A DNA stretch of 64,000 nt from Ignavibacteria bacterium (GCA_017302895.1 JAFLBV010000002.1:248001-312000); one strand, 5' to 3'. Positions 18,620-27,698 are shown, counted from the stretch's first letter. The notes: generated by a model not told the origin, from the letters alone. Numbers and translations: made by a program.

Positions 18620-20280
18620 TATTTTCTCCCGATAAACTCTCTAAATTTTTCCAATGAGTAGCAATTTATGATTTCATCCTTTCGCATTCCGGCTTTCTTT
18701 GCGATCTTAATTCCATACTTCACGCTTGACAATTGTGAAGTGGAGTGGGCATCCGGATTAATACTAAAAATGCATCCTTTGTCTCTTGCGATGAACAACC
18801 TTCTCCAATCCATATCGAGACGATAGGCTGAAGCATTTATTTCTATAGCCACTCCATTTGCCAGACAAGCATCGATAATCTTTTCATAATCTGCCTCATA
18901 TTCCGGTCGCTCCAGCAGTATCCTGCCGCTTGGATGCCCGAGAACATCAGTGTGAGGATTCTCGATTGCCCTGATTATTCTTGCTGTCATCTCCTCCCTG
19001 TTCAGAGAGAACCGCGAATGAATTGAAGCAACAACAAAATCAAAATTAATTAAAAAATCATCTCCGTAGTCAAGAGTCCCGTCTTTGAGAATATCCGCCT
19101 CTATTCCGTGAAAAATGTCCTTTCCAAGTGTGATGGCTACATTTCTTATTTCTTCCTTTTGAAGGAAGACCCTGTCTTCTCTTAACCCGTTGGCTTGAAA
19201 TGAAGCTTTACTGTGATCACAGACTGCGAAATACTCATAACCGAGTGCAGATGCAGCCGTAACCATCTCAGTCAGGGTATTTGACCCGTCTGAATAGTTG
19301 GTGTGAAAATGGAAACTTCCCTTAAAATCCTCCGGGGAAAGTGTTGAAATGGAAAATCTTGGATCATCGATGAACGGCAGATACTCCCGTTCTCTCATTT
19401 CCGGAGAAATGTAGGCCAATCCGAGTTTCTGGAAAATATCGACTTCAGAATTGAATTCGCCCGATTTTGAATCCGCAACATGGAATTTTTCAACAAAATC
19501 CCTCGAACCGGTAGTCTCATAAAGAGTCTCAAAGAAAAAGTGCTGATTCATTTCCTGATGGAACATTATCTTCACTCGCCCGCCGTAACTTGTTTCCTCT
19601 GAATAGGATAGATCGGGCAACCCAAGTTTTTCCTTCAATTGTTCGAGCACTTTTTGCTGATCCTGTGTCAGGATTACGAATTCCAGGACTGATATTACTT
19701 CCATGTTTCGACGATATTCCCCCGATACCGAATACAGTTCGATACCCGTGCACCCTTTAAGTACCACTTCGATCTCTTCAACAATTCGGGTTGCATCATT
19801 TAGCCGGATTTGAGTCTGATTCTTTTTATACATTTTTATGTGATCGAGCAATTTTTCAGCACCAGCGTCAGTAAATCCCTTGACTTTGGCAAGCTCTCCC
19901 GACAAACAAAACTGCTCTAAAACCTGCACGCTTGTAACTCCGTGATCATAATATAACTGAACGGCTTTTTTTGGTCCCAGACCCCGGATCTGATTAATCT
20001 CAATCAAACCGGGAGGAACTTCGTCTTCCAGCTCTCTTAATGCTGAAGAATAACCCATATTGTAGTAGTCCGCGATTACCGAAAGAATTCCCTTACCAAT
20101 TCCTTTTAATTCAGCCATTTGACCCGACTCAAACATCAGGGCAAGATCTTCCTGCAGACCGGACAGGATCGTATATGCCTTACGGAAAGCGTTAATCTTG
20201 AAAACATTCTCACCTTTCAGTTCGAAAAGATAGGTAATTCTGTCAATGATTCGTAAGAGGTTTTCTTTGTCGTTGTTCAT
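18619..20280 (-). CDS. PolX-like protein with HhH and PHP domains; polymerase active site lost
   Basis: 553 residues in the PolX layout: N-terminal 8-kDa-like domain and helix-hairpin-helix motifs (MAELKGIGKGILSV, IRGLGPKKAV), a nucleotidyltransferase-like domain (about 160-310), and a C-terminal PHP domain (about 320-550). The PHP metal ligands look intact: HFHTNYSDG (H324, H326), CDHSK (D355, H356), HGIEADIL, ASIHSRF, GHPSG, NPDAHST. In the polymerase domain the segment equal to GSYRR...GDIDI reads SGEYRRNMEVISVLEF, so the DxD pair is VLE (198-200), and the usual DLR reads KIM near 237. It is therefore probably a DNA repair nuclease or phosphoesterase rather than a polymerase (inference). 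Confidence 0.88.
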   Translation of the reverse strand: MNNDKENLLRIIDRITYLFELKGENVFKINAFRKAYTILSGLQEDLALMFESGQMAELKGIGKGILSVIADYYNMGYSSALRELEDEVPPGLIEINQIRGLGPKKAVQLYYDHGVTSVQVLEQFCLSGELAKVKGFTDAGAEKLLDHIKMYKKNQTQIRLNDATRIVEEIEVVLKGCTGIELYSVSGEYRRNMEVISVLEFVILTQDQQKVLEQLKEKLGLPDLSYSEETSYGGRVKIMFHQEMNQHFFFETLYETTGSRDFVEKFHVADSKSGEFNSEVDIFQKLGLAYISPEMREREYLPFIDDPRFSISTLSPEDFKGSFHFHTNYSDGSNTLTEMVTAASALGYEYFAVCDHSKASFQANGLREDRVFLQKEEIRNVAITLGKDIFHGIEADILKDGTLDYGDDFLINFDFVVASIHSRFSLNREEMTARIIRAIENPHTDVLGHPSGRILLERPEYEADYEKIIDACLANGVAIEINASAYRLDMDWRRLFIARDKGCIFSINPDAHSTSQLSSVKYGIKIAKKAGMRKDEIINCYSLEKFREFIGRK

Positions 20281-20873
20281 ATTAAAGGAATTAGTTTAAA
20301 AAGAATTAATGTATTAAATACGCCGAGTGATGCACCGGCTAAAATCTGACCAGTTGTGTGACACTTCAACTCAAATCGTGCCCAACCCAAAGCGAAAACA
20401 ACAGGAAGTGCCGCCAATCCCCAGAAACCATGAGTCAAAATGACGACTGCCACCAACCCGCCGGCGCCCATTGTATGTGCACTTATTTTCCACAGCAAAT
20501 TTACAAAAAAGAGAGTTAAAAGATTAGCAAGATAGATGAGAAATAATATTTTTATTTCAACTGCATGGTCATGCCAGGGAATCAGAAAATATCCTGCCAG
20601 AATGATCGCCGCAAAAACCAGATAAGGGATGTGTCTCTCGGTTCTGTTTCGTGCGTCAGCATCGGCTATTTTTCCCTTTCGCAGAAAAAGAATGAACACA
20701 ATAACCGGAAGTACGACTGAGAAGAGAGAGGTGTAACCAAGGATCAGGAGAGAATTCCCCGAATCCGGTTCGAACTTGTTAACTGTTAAAAAAAATGAAA
20801 TTAGGTTGAGCACGGGAGGGAGAAAGAGGTATGAAATGACTTTTGCTATCAACTCCCGCTTCTTATGTCCCAT
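20277..20873 (-). CDS. PAP2-like membrane phosphatase family protein
   Basis: 198 residues with about six membrane helices. RNRTERHIPY, KISAHTMGAGG and WARFELKCHTTGQILAGA sit where the three phosphatase motifs of PAP2 proteins fall, though each departs from the classic KxxxxxxRP, PSGH and SRxxxxxHxxxD forms. A lipid phosphatase role (for example on polyprenyl phosphates) is possible but not shown. The polX-like ATG overlaps its stop, and dusB lies one base upstream, placing it inside one operon. Confidence 0.68.
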   Translation of the reverse strand: MGHKKRELIAKVISYLFLPPVLNLISFFLTVNKFEPDSGNSLLILGYTSLFSVVLPVIVFILFLRKGKIADADARNRTERHIPYLVFAAIILAGYFLIPWHDHAVEIKILFLIYLANLLTLFFVNLLWKISAHTMGAGGLVAVVILTHGFWGLAALPVVFALGWARFELKCHTTGQILAGASLGVFNTLILFKLIPLI

Positions 20874-20874
20874 A

Positions 20875-21888
20875 TCACTGTCTCAAATCGATGTGAGCAT
20901 TCGCATAAGCACTTTCGAGACCTGAAAGATATCTCTCGTAACTAAACAGAAGCTCCTCGACCCGCGAAAATTCAAGAATTTTCATCAATTCCTGTCGGAT
21001 ATGGCTGGCGTTTACCAGACCTTTAAGGTATCCTGAATAATACTTTCGTTGTTCGAGTATGGCTCTTCTTTCACCTTTTACCATTGTGGCAAGTTGAAGA
21101 TGTCTCAGGCAAACCCTGATTCTTTCTGAATACGGAATCTCATCCTCTATCGGCAATCCATTCATTAGCCTCTTGGCATCCTTAAAAATCCATGGATAAC
21201 CAATCGCTCCGCGGGCAATCATTACTGCATCGGCAGAGGTTTCCTGAAACGCTCTTACAACATCCTCAGCCGTCATTACATTACCGTTCAACGCAACCGG
21301 TATCGACACAACTTCCTTCACTTTGTTAATCCACTCCCAGTCGGCATCTCCTTTGTGCCCCATGCTTCTGGTTCTGCAATGGATGGTCAACGCTTTTACT
21401 CCCGCATCTTCGAGTCGTTGAGCAACCTCGAGTATATTTATATTCTCGTGATCCCACCCGATTCTCGTTTTAACAGTAACCGGAAGCTCCACTGAATCGA
21501 CCACAGCCTTCACAAGTCTTTGCATGTTCACCGGATCTTTTATCATGCCTGCTCCTGCACCACAGGCAACAACTCCCTTAATCCAGCAACCTGCATTAAT
21601 ATCTATCAACTCGGGCTGAAACGACTCGGCAATTTTGGCCGCTTCTACCATCGACTCAAGTTTTCCGCCATAAATCTGAATACCAACAGGGCGTTCTTCA
21701 TCTATTATTTTAAGCTTTTTATGTGTCTTTTCATTTTTGCGAATAATGCCTTCAGCATTCACAAATTCTGTGTACACCACATCCGCACCCAGCTCACGGC
21801 ACACCAGTCTGTAGGAGATGTCTGTAACATCTTCCATTGGTGCCAGCAGAAGGGCTTTATCTATCTCAACAGGACCAACTCTAAACAT
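20875..21888 (-). CDS. dusB: tRNA-dihydrouridine synthase
   Basis: 337 residues from the ATG at 21888 (MFRVGPVEIDKALLLAPMEDV). An in-frame extension of 50 residues exists upstream, but it lies inside the MFS gene and looks unrelated to Dus proteins, so the internal ATG is preferred. The FMN-binding TIM barrel has APMEDVTD, the catalytic Cys in INAGCWIKGVVACGAGAG, VTVKTRIGW and HCRTRSMGHKG. The enzyme reduces specific uridines in tRNA with NADPH. INAGC replaces the usual NMGCP. Start overlaps the MFS stop by 8 bases. Confidence 0.92.
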   Translation of the reverse strand: MFRVGPVEIDKALLLAPMEDVTDISYRLVCRELGADVVYTEFVNAEGIIRKNEKTHKKLKIIDEERPVGIQIYGGKLESMVEAAKIAESFQPELIDINAGCWIKGVVACGAGAGMIKDPVNMQRLVKAVVDSVELPVTVKTRIGWDHENINILEVAQRLEDAGVKALTIHCRTRSMGHKGDADWEWINKVKEVVSIPVALNGNVMTAEDVVRAFQETSADAVMIARGAIGYPWIFKDAKRLMNGLPIEDEIPYSERIRVCLRHLQLATMVKGERRAILEQRKYYSGYLKGLVNASHIRQELMKILEFSRVEELLFSYERYLSGLESAYANAHIDLRQ

Positions 21889-23080
21889 TTGCCAACTTTG
21901 GTTTAATAATAATATTGTAATATTTTGCACAGTAAAAAAGGAGCAGGATCGAGACCACAGCTCCGGTGAAGAACGGAATTTGATACCCCAAGTACTGGAA
22001 GGCAAAGCCGCCCCAAAGCGGGCCGAGAACCCTCGCAAATGATGACATTGATTGGTTAAGACCCAAAACCATTCCCTGATCTGCTTCCGAGGAGACCTGG
22101 GAGATCAGACTAAGAAGTATCGGCTGTAGCGAGCCAGTCCCAACCGACATAAGACCCAAAATTAATGCCATAATTGTAAATGAATGCCCATAGGGTATAA
22201 GTGCCAAACCCACAGCCAGACTTGAAAAACCCGTGATAAGAAGCTGTAATTTAGTAAAGCGGGTAGTCAGTTTGCCCATCATGAAGCCCTGCATAAACGC
22301 GGAGACAACTCCCATTATGCCGAACAACATTCCATTATCGAAATCGGTAAATCCGAAATGTCCGCTTCCGAGGATGGCAAATGTACCGTAAATATTGGCA
22401 ACGGAGAAAGTCAGAAAGAAAGTCAGGGTAATAACGAAAAATGAAGCCTTTTTTCTAAATACCTCGATAAAGGCATGAAAGTCGATCAGCTTTCTTTTTC
22501 TTAACGGGGCTTCACCCTCTCCCGGTTTTTTCAGGGATTCAGGCAGATAAAAGAAACTTAGAACAAACGCAAGCACTGAAAACGCTGCACTGGCGAATCC
22601 GGTGACTTCATATCCAAATTTTGAAAATATACCACCCAGCATTGGACCGAATACAAAACCCAGGCCGAATGCCACTCCAATCAGTCCCATTCCTTTAGCC
22701 CGCTCCTGTGGTGTTGTTACATCGGCAATATAAGCCTGTGCAACTCCAATACTGCTTCCACCAATACCCGATATTATCCTTGCGGCCATTAGCATTATGA
22801 AAGTGTGGGTGAAGGAGAAGAGTATGTAACCGGCGGCATTCAAAAGGAGTGTGATGAGAATTATCTTTCTTCTCCCAAATCTGTCCGACAGTGACCCGAA
22901 TAACGGATTGAACAAAAACTGTGTGAGTGAATAGACTGCCACTACAATTCCGACAGAACTCTCATTCATTTGCAGAACTTTAACTGCAAATGTCGGAATG
23001 ATCGGGATCAGGATACCGAAACCGAGTAAATCAATAAAGACGACTAAAAATATAAGTGACAGCGGGAGATTTTTTCGCAT
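21881..23080 (-). CDS. MFS drug/metabolite transporter (TetA-like, 12 helices)
   Basis: 399 residues from the ATG at 23080; a 16-residue upstream extension is possible but adds no signal. Twelve hydrophobic segments, motif A GSLSDRFGRRKI after helix 2, and FIDLLGFGILIPIIPTF in helix 1 are typical of the DHA1/TetA-type antiporters that exchange drugs or metabolites for protons. The helix 5 motif reads GVAFGLGFVFGPMLGG. Substrate cannot be told. It heads the minus run MFS-dusB-PAP2-polX-ECH-apt. Confidence 0.88.
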   Translation of the reverse strand: MRKNLPLSLIFLVVFIDLLGFGILIPIIPTFAVKVLQMNESSVGIVVAVYSLTQFLFNPLFGSLSDRFGRRKIILITLLLNAAGYILFSFTHTFIMLMAARIISGIGGSSIGVAQAYIADVTTPQERAKGMGLIGVAFGLGFVFGPMLGGIFSKFGYEVTGFASAAFSVLAFVLSFFYLPESLKKPGEGEAPLRKRKLIDFHAFIEVFRKKASFFVITLTFFLTFSVANIYGTFAILGSGHFGFTDFDNGMLFGIMGVVSAFMQGFMMGKLTTRFTKLQLLITGFSSLAVGLALIPYGHSFTIMALILGLMSVGTGSLQPILLSLISQVSSEADQGMVLGLNQSMSSFARVLGPLWGGFAFQYLGYQIPFFTGAVVSILLLFYCAKYYNIIIKPKLANV

Positions 23081-23108
23081 AATTTTTCCGGAAACAAAAT
23101 GCAAAATT

Positions 23109-23145
23109 ACAAAAAAAAAGCCACTCAACGGGTATTGAGCGGCTT
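23109..23145 (-). terminator. Rho-independent terminator after the Hc1 gene
   Basis: A 10-bp stem (23119-23128 with 23135-23144, one G-T pair, six-base loop) followed in the minus direction by nine T residues. It separates the Hc1 gene from the MFS operon. Confidence 0.9.
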
Positions 23146-23175
23146 AACAATTGATATAGGAATCAGTAAAGTATA

Positions 23176-23358
23176 CTAACCTTTGCGTGAATTCTTTGTT
23201 TCCTGAACATTCTCACGAAGGTCCTGAGCGAGTTTTTTAAGGTCGCTAAGGCTTTTTCTGATTCTTGTACCGGCTGCTGATTGTTCCTTTTCATAGAATT
23301 TGTGGAAATCAGCCTCCATAGCTTGAACCGCGTCTAATAACTGCTTGTATTTCTCCAT
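23176..23358 (-). CDS. histone H1-like protein Hc1 family, small
   Basis: 60 residues: MEKYKQLLDAVQAMEADFHK, then FYEKEQSAAGTRIRKSLSDL and KKLAQDLRENVQETKN. This is the short helical, Lys-rich Hc1 form found throughout the Bacteroidota, named after chlamydial histone H1 homologues and thought to bind DNA, though direct function is poorly known. It lies 14 bases downstream of the Fe-S oxidoreductase gene and ends at a strong terminator; a promoter of its own is not evident. Confidence 0.85.
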   Translation of the reverse strand: MEKYKQLLDAVQAMEADFHKFYEKEQSAAGTRIRKSLSDLKKLAQDLRENVQETKNSRKG

Positions 23359-23372
23359 ATGGTTGCTCCTGT

Positions 23373-25370
23373 TTATTTATGGATGTGTGTGTTTTCAAAA
23401 ACAATTTCTGCGATGTCCCTGACTTTCACATCGTCCGATTTTTCCAAGGCCTTTACACCGTCTGTCATCATGGTCATGCAGAACGGACAGGCTGTAGCAA
23501 TGGTGTTGGCTCCTGTTGCTATTGCCTCTTTACTTCTTTCAATGTTCACTCTTCCCCCCTCGGAATCTTCCATGAACATCCTGCCGCCACCGGCTCCGCA
23601 ACAAAATCCCTTCGATTTGCTCCGCGTCATTTCAATTTGTGGTGTTGCAACCGATTTCGAGATAATGTTTCTTGGTGCGTCATAAATCTCATTGTATCTT
23701 CCGATATAGCATGAATCATGATAAGTAGCAGTAATTTCCTTTGATTTTTCGTCAATTTCAATTTTGCCATCAGATATAAGCTTATCGATCATCTCTGAAT
23801 GATGCAGGACCTCATAGTTTCCACCAAACTGAGGAAACTCATTTTTTAGTGAGTTGAAGCAGTGCGGGCAAGCCGTAACAATTTTCTTGACGCCATAATT
23901 ATTCAATGTCTCAATGTTTGTCTGCATCAATGTCTGTGCGAGATATTCATTTCCCAACCTGCGTGCTGTATCTCCGTTGCATTGCTCTTCACTTCCCAAA
24001 ATTCTGAAGTCAATACCCGCCTTCTGCATTATGCCTGCGAAAGATTTTGATACTTTTTTGTACCTGTCATCGAAAGAGCCTGCGCATCCAACCCAAAACA
24101 GATATTCAGTATTCGGGTCTTCTGCCATCGTCTTTATTCCCAATCCTTCTGCCCATGCACCTCTTTCAGAGGCAGGAAATGCCCAAGGGGAGCCATTACT
24201 TTCAAGACTTTTGAATGTATTGTTTAATTCAGCCGGGAAATTGGATTCCATTAATACCAGGTGACGGCGCATATCCACTATTGTACCCACATGCTCAATC
24301 ATTACCGGACACTCCTGAACACAAGCCATACATGTGGTACAAGACCATAGTTCGGCTTCGGAAGTGTAATTGGGGACAAGAGATTTCTCCAGCATCTCCC
24401 CTTCTTTCACTCCGGATATAAGCAGTGGTCCTTTGTCCAGTGTTCGGTCGCGAACATCAGTGATTATTTTTCGGGGTGAAAGCGGTTTACCAACAGTATT
24501 CGCCGGACAAACAGATTCACACCGACCACACTCGGTGCATGAAAAACCATCAAGCAGTTGCTTCCAGGTAAACTTTTCAATGTCATTCACACCAAAATAT
24601 TCAGCATTTTCATCTGCAAGATTAATCGGCTGAAGTTGCGCTCTCTTCTCCAATGGATTCGAGAAATAGACATTCGGAACTGAGGTGATGACATGGAGGT
24701 GTTTTGAGTAAGGAAGATAGTTGAGGAAGCCCAATACAAGCAAAACATGCAACCACCAAAAGACTTCAAATGCGTTTTCCGCAGCGCCGGAAGTACCAAA
24801 AAGCCCAGTCAGATAAGTTACAACCGGTCTGACCTCCCATTCGGCGAGATGACCTGTCTTCGCGACATGAGCGGCATTTTGTCCCATCATACTAAGAACA
24901 ACAAACAGTATCAAAACGAGAATAAATGCTGCATCAAGTTGTCCTTCCCTGTCCACCTCAAGCCTCTTTACTCTCTGGATAAACCTTCTGTATAAGGCAA
25001 ACAGGACTGAGCCGATAACCAAGAGTCCGAAAACATCCTGCGTGAATGTCATCAAACTAAAAACAGGGCCAAGAAATGCAAATGTAAAATGAGGTGCAAA
25101 TCCCTGTATGAAAGTCTCAAGAACTGCAGAAATAAACAGGACGAAGCCCCAGAAAATGAGGGCGTGTACGATTCCTGCCACAGGATCTCTGAAAAGTTTT
25201 GACTGGGCTATTGCGATCACTATCACATTTTTTATTCTTAATCCGATATCACCAAACCTGTTATCAGGCTTACCGAGTTTAAGAAAACCCAGTATTCTCC
25301 TGGCACTTATCGAAAAAATAATAAACGCCGTTAAAAGAACGATTGCAAACGCAACGATTTTCAACATCAT
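23373..25370 (-). CDS. membrane-bound Fe-S oxidoreductase, FadF/HdrD-like (NarI-like membrane domain + two [4Fe-4S] + two CCG domains)
   Basis: 665 residues. Five or six membrane helices (about 1-225) resemble the NarI-type quinone-interacting module; then CTECGRCESVCP and CTTCMACVQECP bind two [4Fe-4S] clusters; two CCG repeats follow (VGCAGSFDDR...CPHCFNSLKNEFP and HDSCYIGRYNE...KGFCCGAGGGRMF). Proteins of this layout (FadF of Bacillus, GlpC/HdrD relatives) are thought to pass electrons from acyl-CoA dehydrogenase/ETF or other flavoproteins to menaquinone. No ETF genes are in the window. Likely acts at the inner membrane in beta-oxidation or organic-acid oxidation. Confidence 0.85.
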   Translation of the reverse strand: MMLKIVAFAIVLLTAFIIFSISARRILGFLKLGKPDNRFGDIGLRIKNVIVIAIAQSKLFRDPVAGIVHALIFWGFVLFISAVLETFIQGFAPHFTFAFLGPVFSLMTFTQDVFGLLVIGSVLFALYRRFIQRVKRLEVDREGQLDAAFILVLILFVVLSMMGQNAAHVAKTGHLAEWEVRPVVTYLTGLFGTSGAAENAFEVFWWLHVLLVLGFLNYLPYSKHLHVITSVPNVYFSNPLEKRAQLQPINLADENAEYFGVNDIEKFTWKQLLDGFSCTECGRCESVCPANTVGKPLSPRKIITDVRDRTLDKGPLLISGVKEGEMLEKSLVPNYTSEAELWSCTTCMACVQECPVMIEHVGTIVDMRRHLVLMESNFPAELNNTFKSLESNGSPWAFPASERGAWAEGLGIKTMAEDPNTEYLFWVGCAGSFDDRYKKVSKSFAGIMQKAGIDFRILGSEEQCNGDTARRLGNEYLAQTLMQTNIETLNNYGVKKIVTACPHCFNSLKNEFPQFGGNYEVLHHSEMIDKLISDGKIEIDEKSKEITATYHDSCYIGRYNEIYDAPRNIISKSVATPQIEMTRSKSKGFCCGAGGGRMFMEDSEGGRVNIERSKEAIATGANTIATACPFCMTMMTDGVKALEKSDDVKVRDIAEIVFENTHIHK

Positions 25371-25379
25371 TAATAATTC

Positions 25380-25943
25380 TTATTTTCTGAGGGATTTAAG
25401 GATCAATGAAGCAGCAAAAACTTTAACAACAGTCGAAACCGAGAAGATAATTACTCCAAGTTCAAGTGTTTTATCGAAACCGCCTGCAAGGAAAAGATCG
25501 AGATAAAGAGCTCCCATTCCAAGAATAACTACATGCGCTCCAAAGAATGTAAGAACGGAGGTCAAGTAATCAGATTTTCTTTCAATGACAAAGCCGGTCA
25601 GCCATGCTGCAAGCGGGAAAGCAAGAAGATATCCACCGGTTGGTCCGAACAATCTTGCGATTCCGGGAGCGAGCTCGGGTGACTGTGCAAACACAGGTAA
25701 TCCTGCAATTCCCATGCCCAAATAAGCGATCATGGCGTAAAAACCTTTTCTGGAACCAAGCATTGCTCCCGACAGTACCACAATCATGGATTGAAGTGTT
25801 GTAGGAACAGGTTTCATCGGAATTGTAATTTGTGCAGCAATTGCCATCAGAATTGAAAAGGATGCGATACCAAACAGTGGATGTGATATCACTTTATCTT
25901 TAATGTAAGAAATAATATTTTCTGATTTTGTAATCACGGACAT
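25380..25943 (-). CDS. bioY: biotin transporter BioY (S component)
   Basis: 187 residues with about six membrane helices. IPMKPVPTTLQSMIVVLSGA, LGSRKGFYAMIAYLGMGIAGLPVFA and LFGPTGGYLLAFPLAAWLTG are the BioY signatures. It takes up biotin, alone or with ECF energy-coupling proteins; no EcfA or EcfT gene is seen here. It sits one base after the hydrolase gene and nine before the Fe-S oxidoreductase, so it shares their transcript. Confidence 0.93.
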   Translation of the reverse strand: MSVITKSENIISYIKDKVISHPLFGIASFSILMAIAAQITIPMKPVPTTLQSMIVVLSGAMLGSRKGFYAMIAYLGMGIAGLPVFAQSPELAPGIARLFGPTGGYLLAFPLAAWLTGFVIERKSDYLTSVLTFFGAHVVILGMGALYLDLFLAGGFDKTLELGVIIFSVSTVVKVFAASLILKSLRK

Positions 25944-25944
25944 T

Positions 25945-26778
25945 CTAACCTCTGTTATATTTTCGAAAAAAAGATTCTGTTTTATTTAATACTTCGTTAA
26001 ATTGTTCTGTTATATCACCCGCAGGATGTACCATATTAAATGTATGCCCTGCTTTTGGGACAATAAAAAACTCTGATGAAGGATTTTTGCAATATGAGTA
26101 GATGTTTCCTGCATCTTTTACCGGTACGGTCAAGTCGATCTCGCCATGGATTGTAAGAATTGGCAAGTCCAGCATTCTTACACGGCTCTCAACTGACAGT
26201 TTGTCATTTTTATTTATTAAAATATCTTCAAGGAACGAATAATCGAGCTTCATCTCCTGCCCCGTTCGCGTGTTCAAAAAGCTCAGACACCCCTTCTGCT
26301 TCCACTCTTTTTTCTGTCTTTTAGTATATCTGTCGACATAAGAGATCGAAGCCCAAACAGACAAAGCACTAAGATTTTTAATTTCGGGAGAAGCAAGGAG
26401 TGTAACTGCTCCGCCCCTGCTGTGTCCAATAATGAATAATTCACCATTAAAATTACAAAATTCATTTGAAATAACACGCAACGAAATCTCTTTTAATTCG
26501 TCTACTTCCAAGGAAAGAGTGTTCTTTTCAAATTTTTCAAGCTCATTGAAAATATCATTTCCGGAGGTTATCCCATTGTGCGAGAAATTAAAGACGATTG
26601 AATGATAACCCTGCTCCTCGAAAAATCCGGCTGCCGAAGGGAAAAAACCCCAGTCTTTGAACCCCTTAAATCCATGTACAAAAACAACCACAGGCTTGGG
26701 TATTGACTTGTCGCCTGAATAAACATCCAGCTCAATTTTGTTTCCGGATATTGTATCTATCAAGAAATTATATTTCAT
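25945..26778 (-). CDS. alpha/beta hydrolase
   Basis: 277 residues. Nucleophile elbow GHSRGGAV, acid in HGEIDLTVP, and histidine in KAGHTFNM give a complete catalytic triad; FVHGFKGFKDWGFFPSAAGF forms the oxyanion region. No signal peptide, so cytosolic. Substrate is unknown; the layout is of the small dienelactone-hydrolase/esterase type. First gene of the minus unit hydrolase-bioY-Fe-S oxidoreductase-Hc1. TATTTTTG in its upstream region (26829-26836, minus) fits the -7 element TAnnTTTG without a clear -33 box. Confidence 0.82.
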   Translation of the reverse strand: MKYNFLIDTISGNKIELDVYSGDKSIPKPVVVFVHGFKGFKDWGFFPSAAGFFEEQGYHSIVFNFSHNGITSGNDIFNELEKFEKNTLSLEVDELKEISLRVISNEFCNFNGELFIIGHSRGGAVTLLASPEIKNLSALSVWASISYVDRYTKRQKKEWKQKGCLSFLNTRTGQEMKLDYSFLEDILINKNDKLSVESRVRMLDLPILTIHGEIDLTVPVKDAGNIYSYCKNPSSEFFIVPKAGHTFNMVHPAGDITEQFNEVLNKTESFFRKYNRG

Positions 26779-26923
26779 ATTTTCTAAAATGCTATAAATT
26801 GGTCATAAAATCAAATTTTTAGCTCAAAAATAGTGGAAATTGTAAAAAAATCTTTATAAAAATTAATATCAACACCTTTTTATTAATTATTTCTTATTTT
26901 AGCAAGGTAAAACAACAAATTAT

Positions 26924-27673
26924 ATGTCATTGCTAGTAATTCCTTCTATTGATATAAAAAACGGTAAAACAGTTCGTACAGTCCAGGGCATTCCTGAACT
27001 GGGATGTTCGGGCTATTGCGATGATCCGCTCGAGATGGCGATGATCTGGCGTAGTGAAAATGCCAAGATGATCCATGTGGTGGATTTTGACGGTATTTAT
27101 GGTTCCACATCAGTAAATCATTCTCTGATATCACAAATTTGTTCATCTGTAATCATTCCGGTTGAGTTTACAGGTGGCATCAGAACTGTAAAGGATGCAG
27201 AATATGCATTCGAAACGGGCGTCTGCAGAGTTGTGGTTGCCTCGGTTGTGATCGAAAACAGAAAAGAATTTTATCGTATTTTTGACAAATTTGGTCCATC
27301 AAAAGTGGTGGTTGGAATCGATGTCATTGATAACGAGGTAGTAATCAAGGGACGGAAAGAAAAAACCGGCATTCACCCGGCTGATTTAGCCTCTCAACTT
27401 GCAGGTATTGGAGTAAACAGGTTTATCGTTGCTGATGTACTGACAAACGGTATGCTTGGGGGCCCAAATATCGAACTTACAAGGCTGATCGCAGAAGTCA
27501 CTCAAAAAAGAATCACTCATTCCGGTGGAATCGCGAATAAAGAAGAACTTTTCGCAGTGAATGCATTGGCGTCTGAAGGAGTTGACTCTGTAATTATAGG
27601 CAGGGCATTATACGAAAACAGATTCCCCTGTCAAAAAATCTGGCGACTTGCAGAATCGGGTTTATTTGATTAG
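26924..27673 (+). CDS. HisA-like phosphoribosyl isomerase paralogue with altered motifs
   Basis: 249 residues of the HisA/HisF barrel family. IPSIDIKNGKTVRT holds the first Asp of the HisA active site, and GGIR plus the second Asp (VVGIDVIDNEVVIKG) are kept. But the phosphate-loop GTA after strand 4 reads VASVV, and the usual DIxRDGTLxGxN reads ADVLTNGMLGGPN, losing the Arg-Asp and Thr. It may be a true but divergent HisA or have another ketose-phosphate substrate. No other his gene lies nearby; it is followed 25 bases later by a universal stress protein gene. Confidence 0.72.
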   Translation: MSLLVIPSIDIKNGKTVRTVQGIPELGCSGYCDDPLEMAMIWRSENAKMIHVVDFDGIYGSTSVNHSLISQICSSVIIPVEFTGGIRTVKDAEYAFETGVCRVVVASVVIENRKEFYRIFDKFGPSKVVVGIDVIDNEVVIKGRKEKTGIHPADLASQLAGIGVNRFIVADVLTNGMLGGPNIELTRLIAEVTQKRITHSGGIANKEELFAVNALASEGVDSVIIGRALYENRFPCQKIWRLAESGLFD

Positions 27674-27698
27674 TTGAATTAATTGAAAGGTTAAGACG

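Noticed and set aside
21889..22038. 50-residue N-terminal extension of dusB
   Set aside because: Lies wholly inside the MFS gene, is unlike Dus proteins, and an ATG at 21888 gives the normal start.
23081..23128. 16-residue extension of the MFS transporter
   Set aside because: Runs into the terminator of the Hc1 gene; the ATG at 23080 gives a normal first helix.
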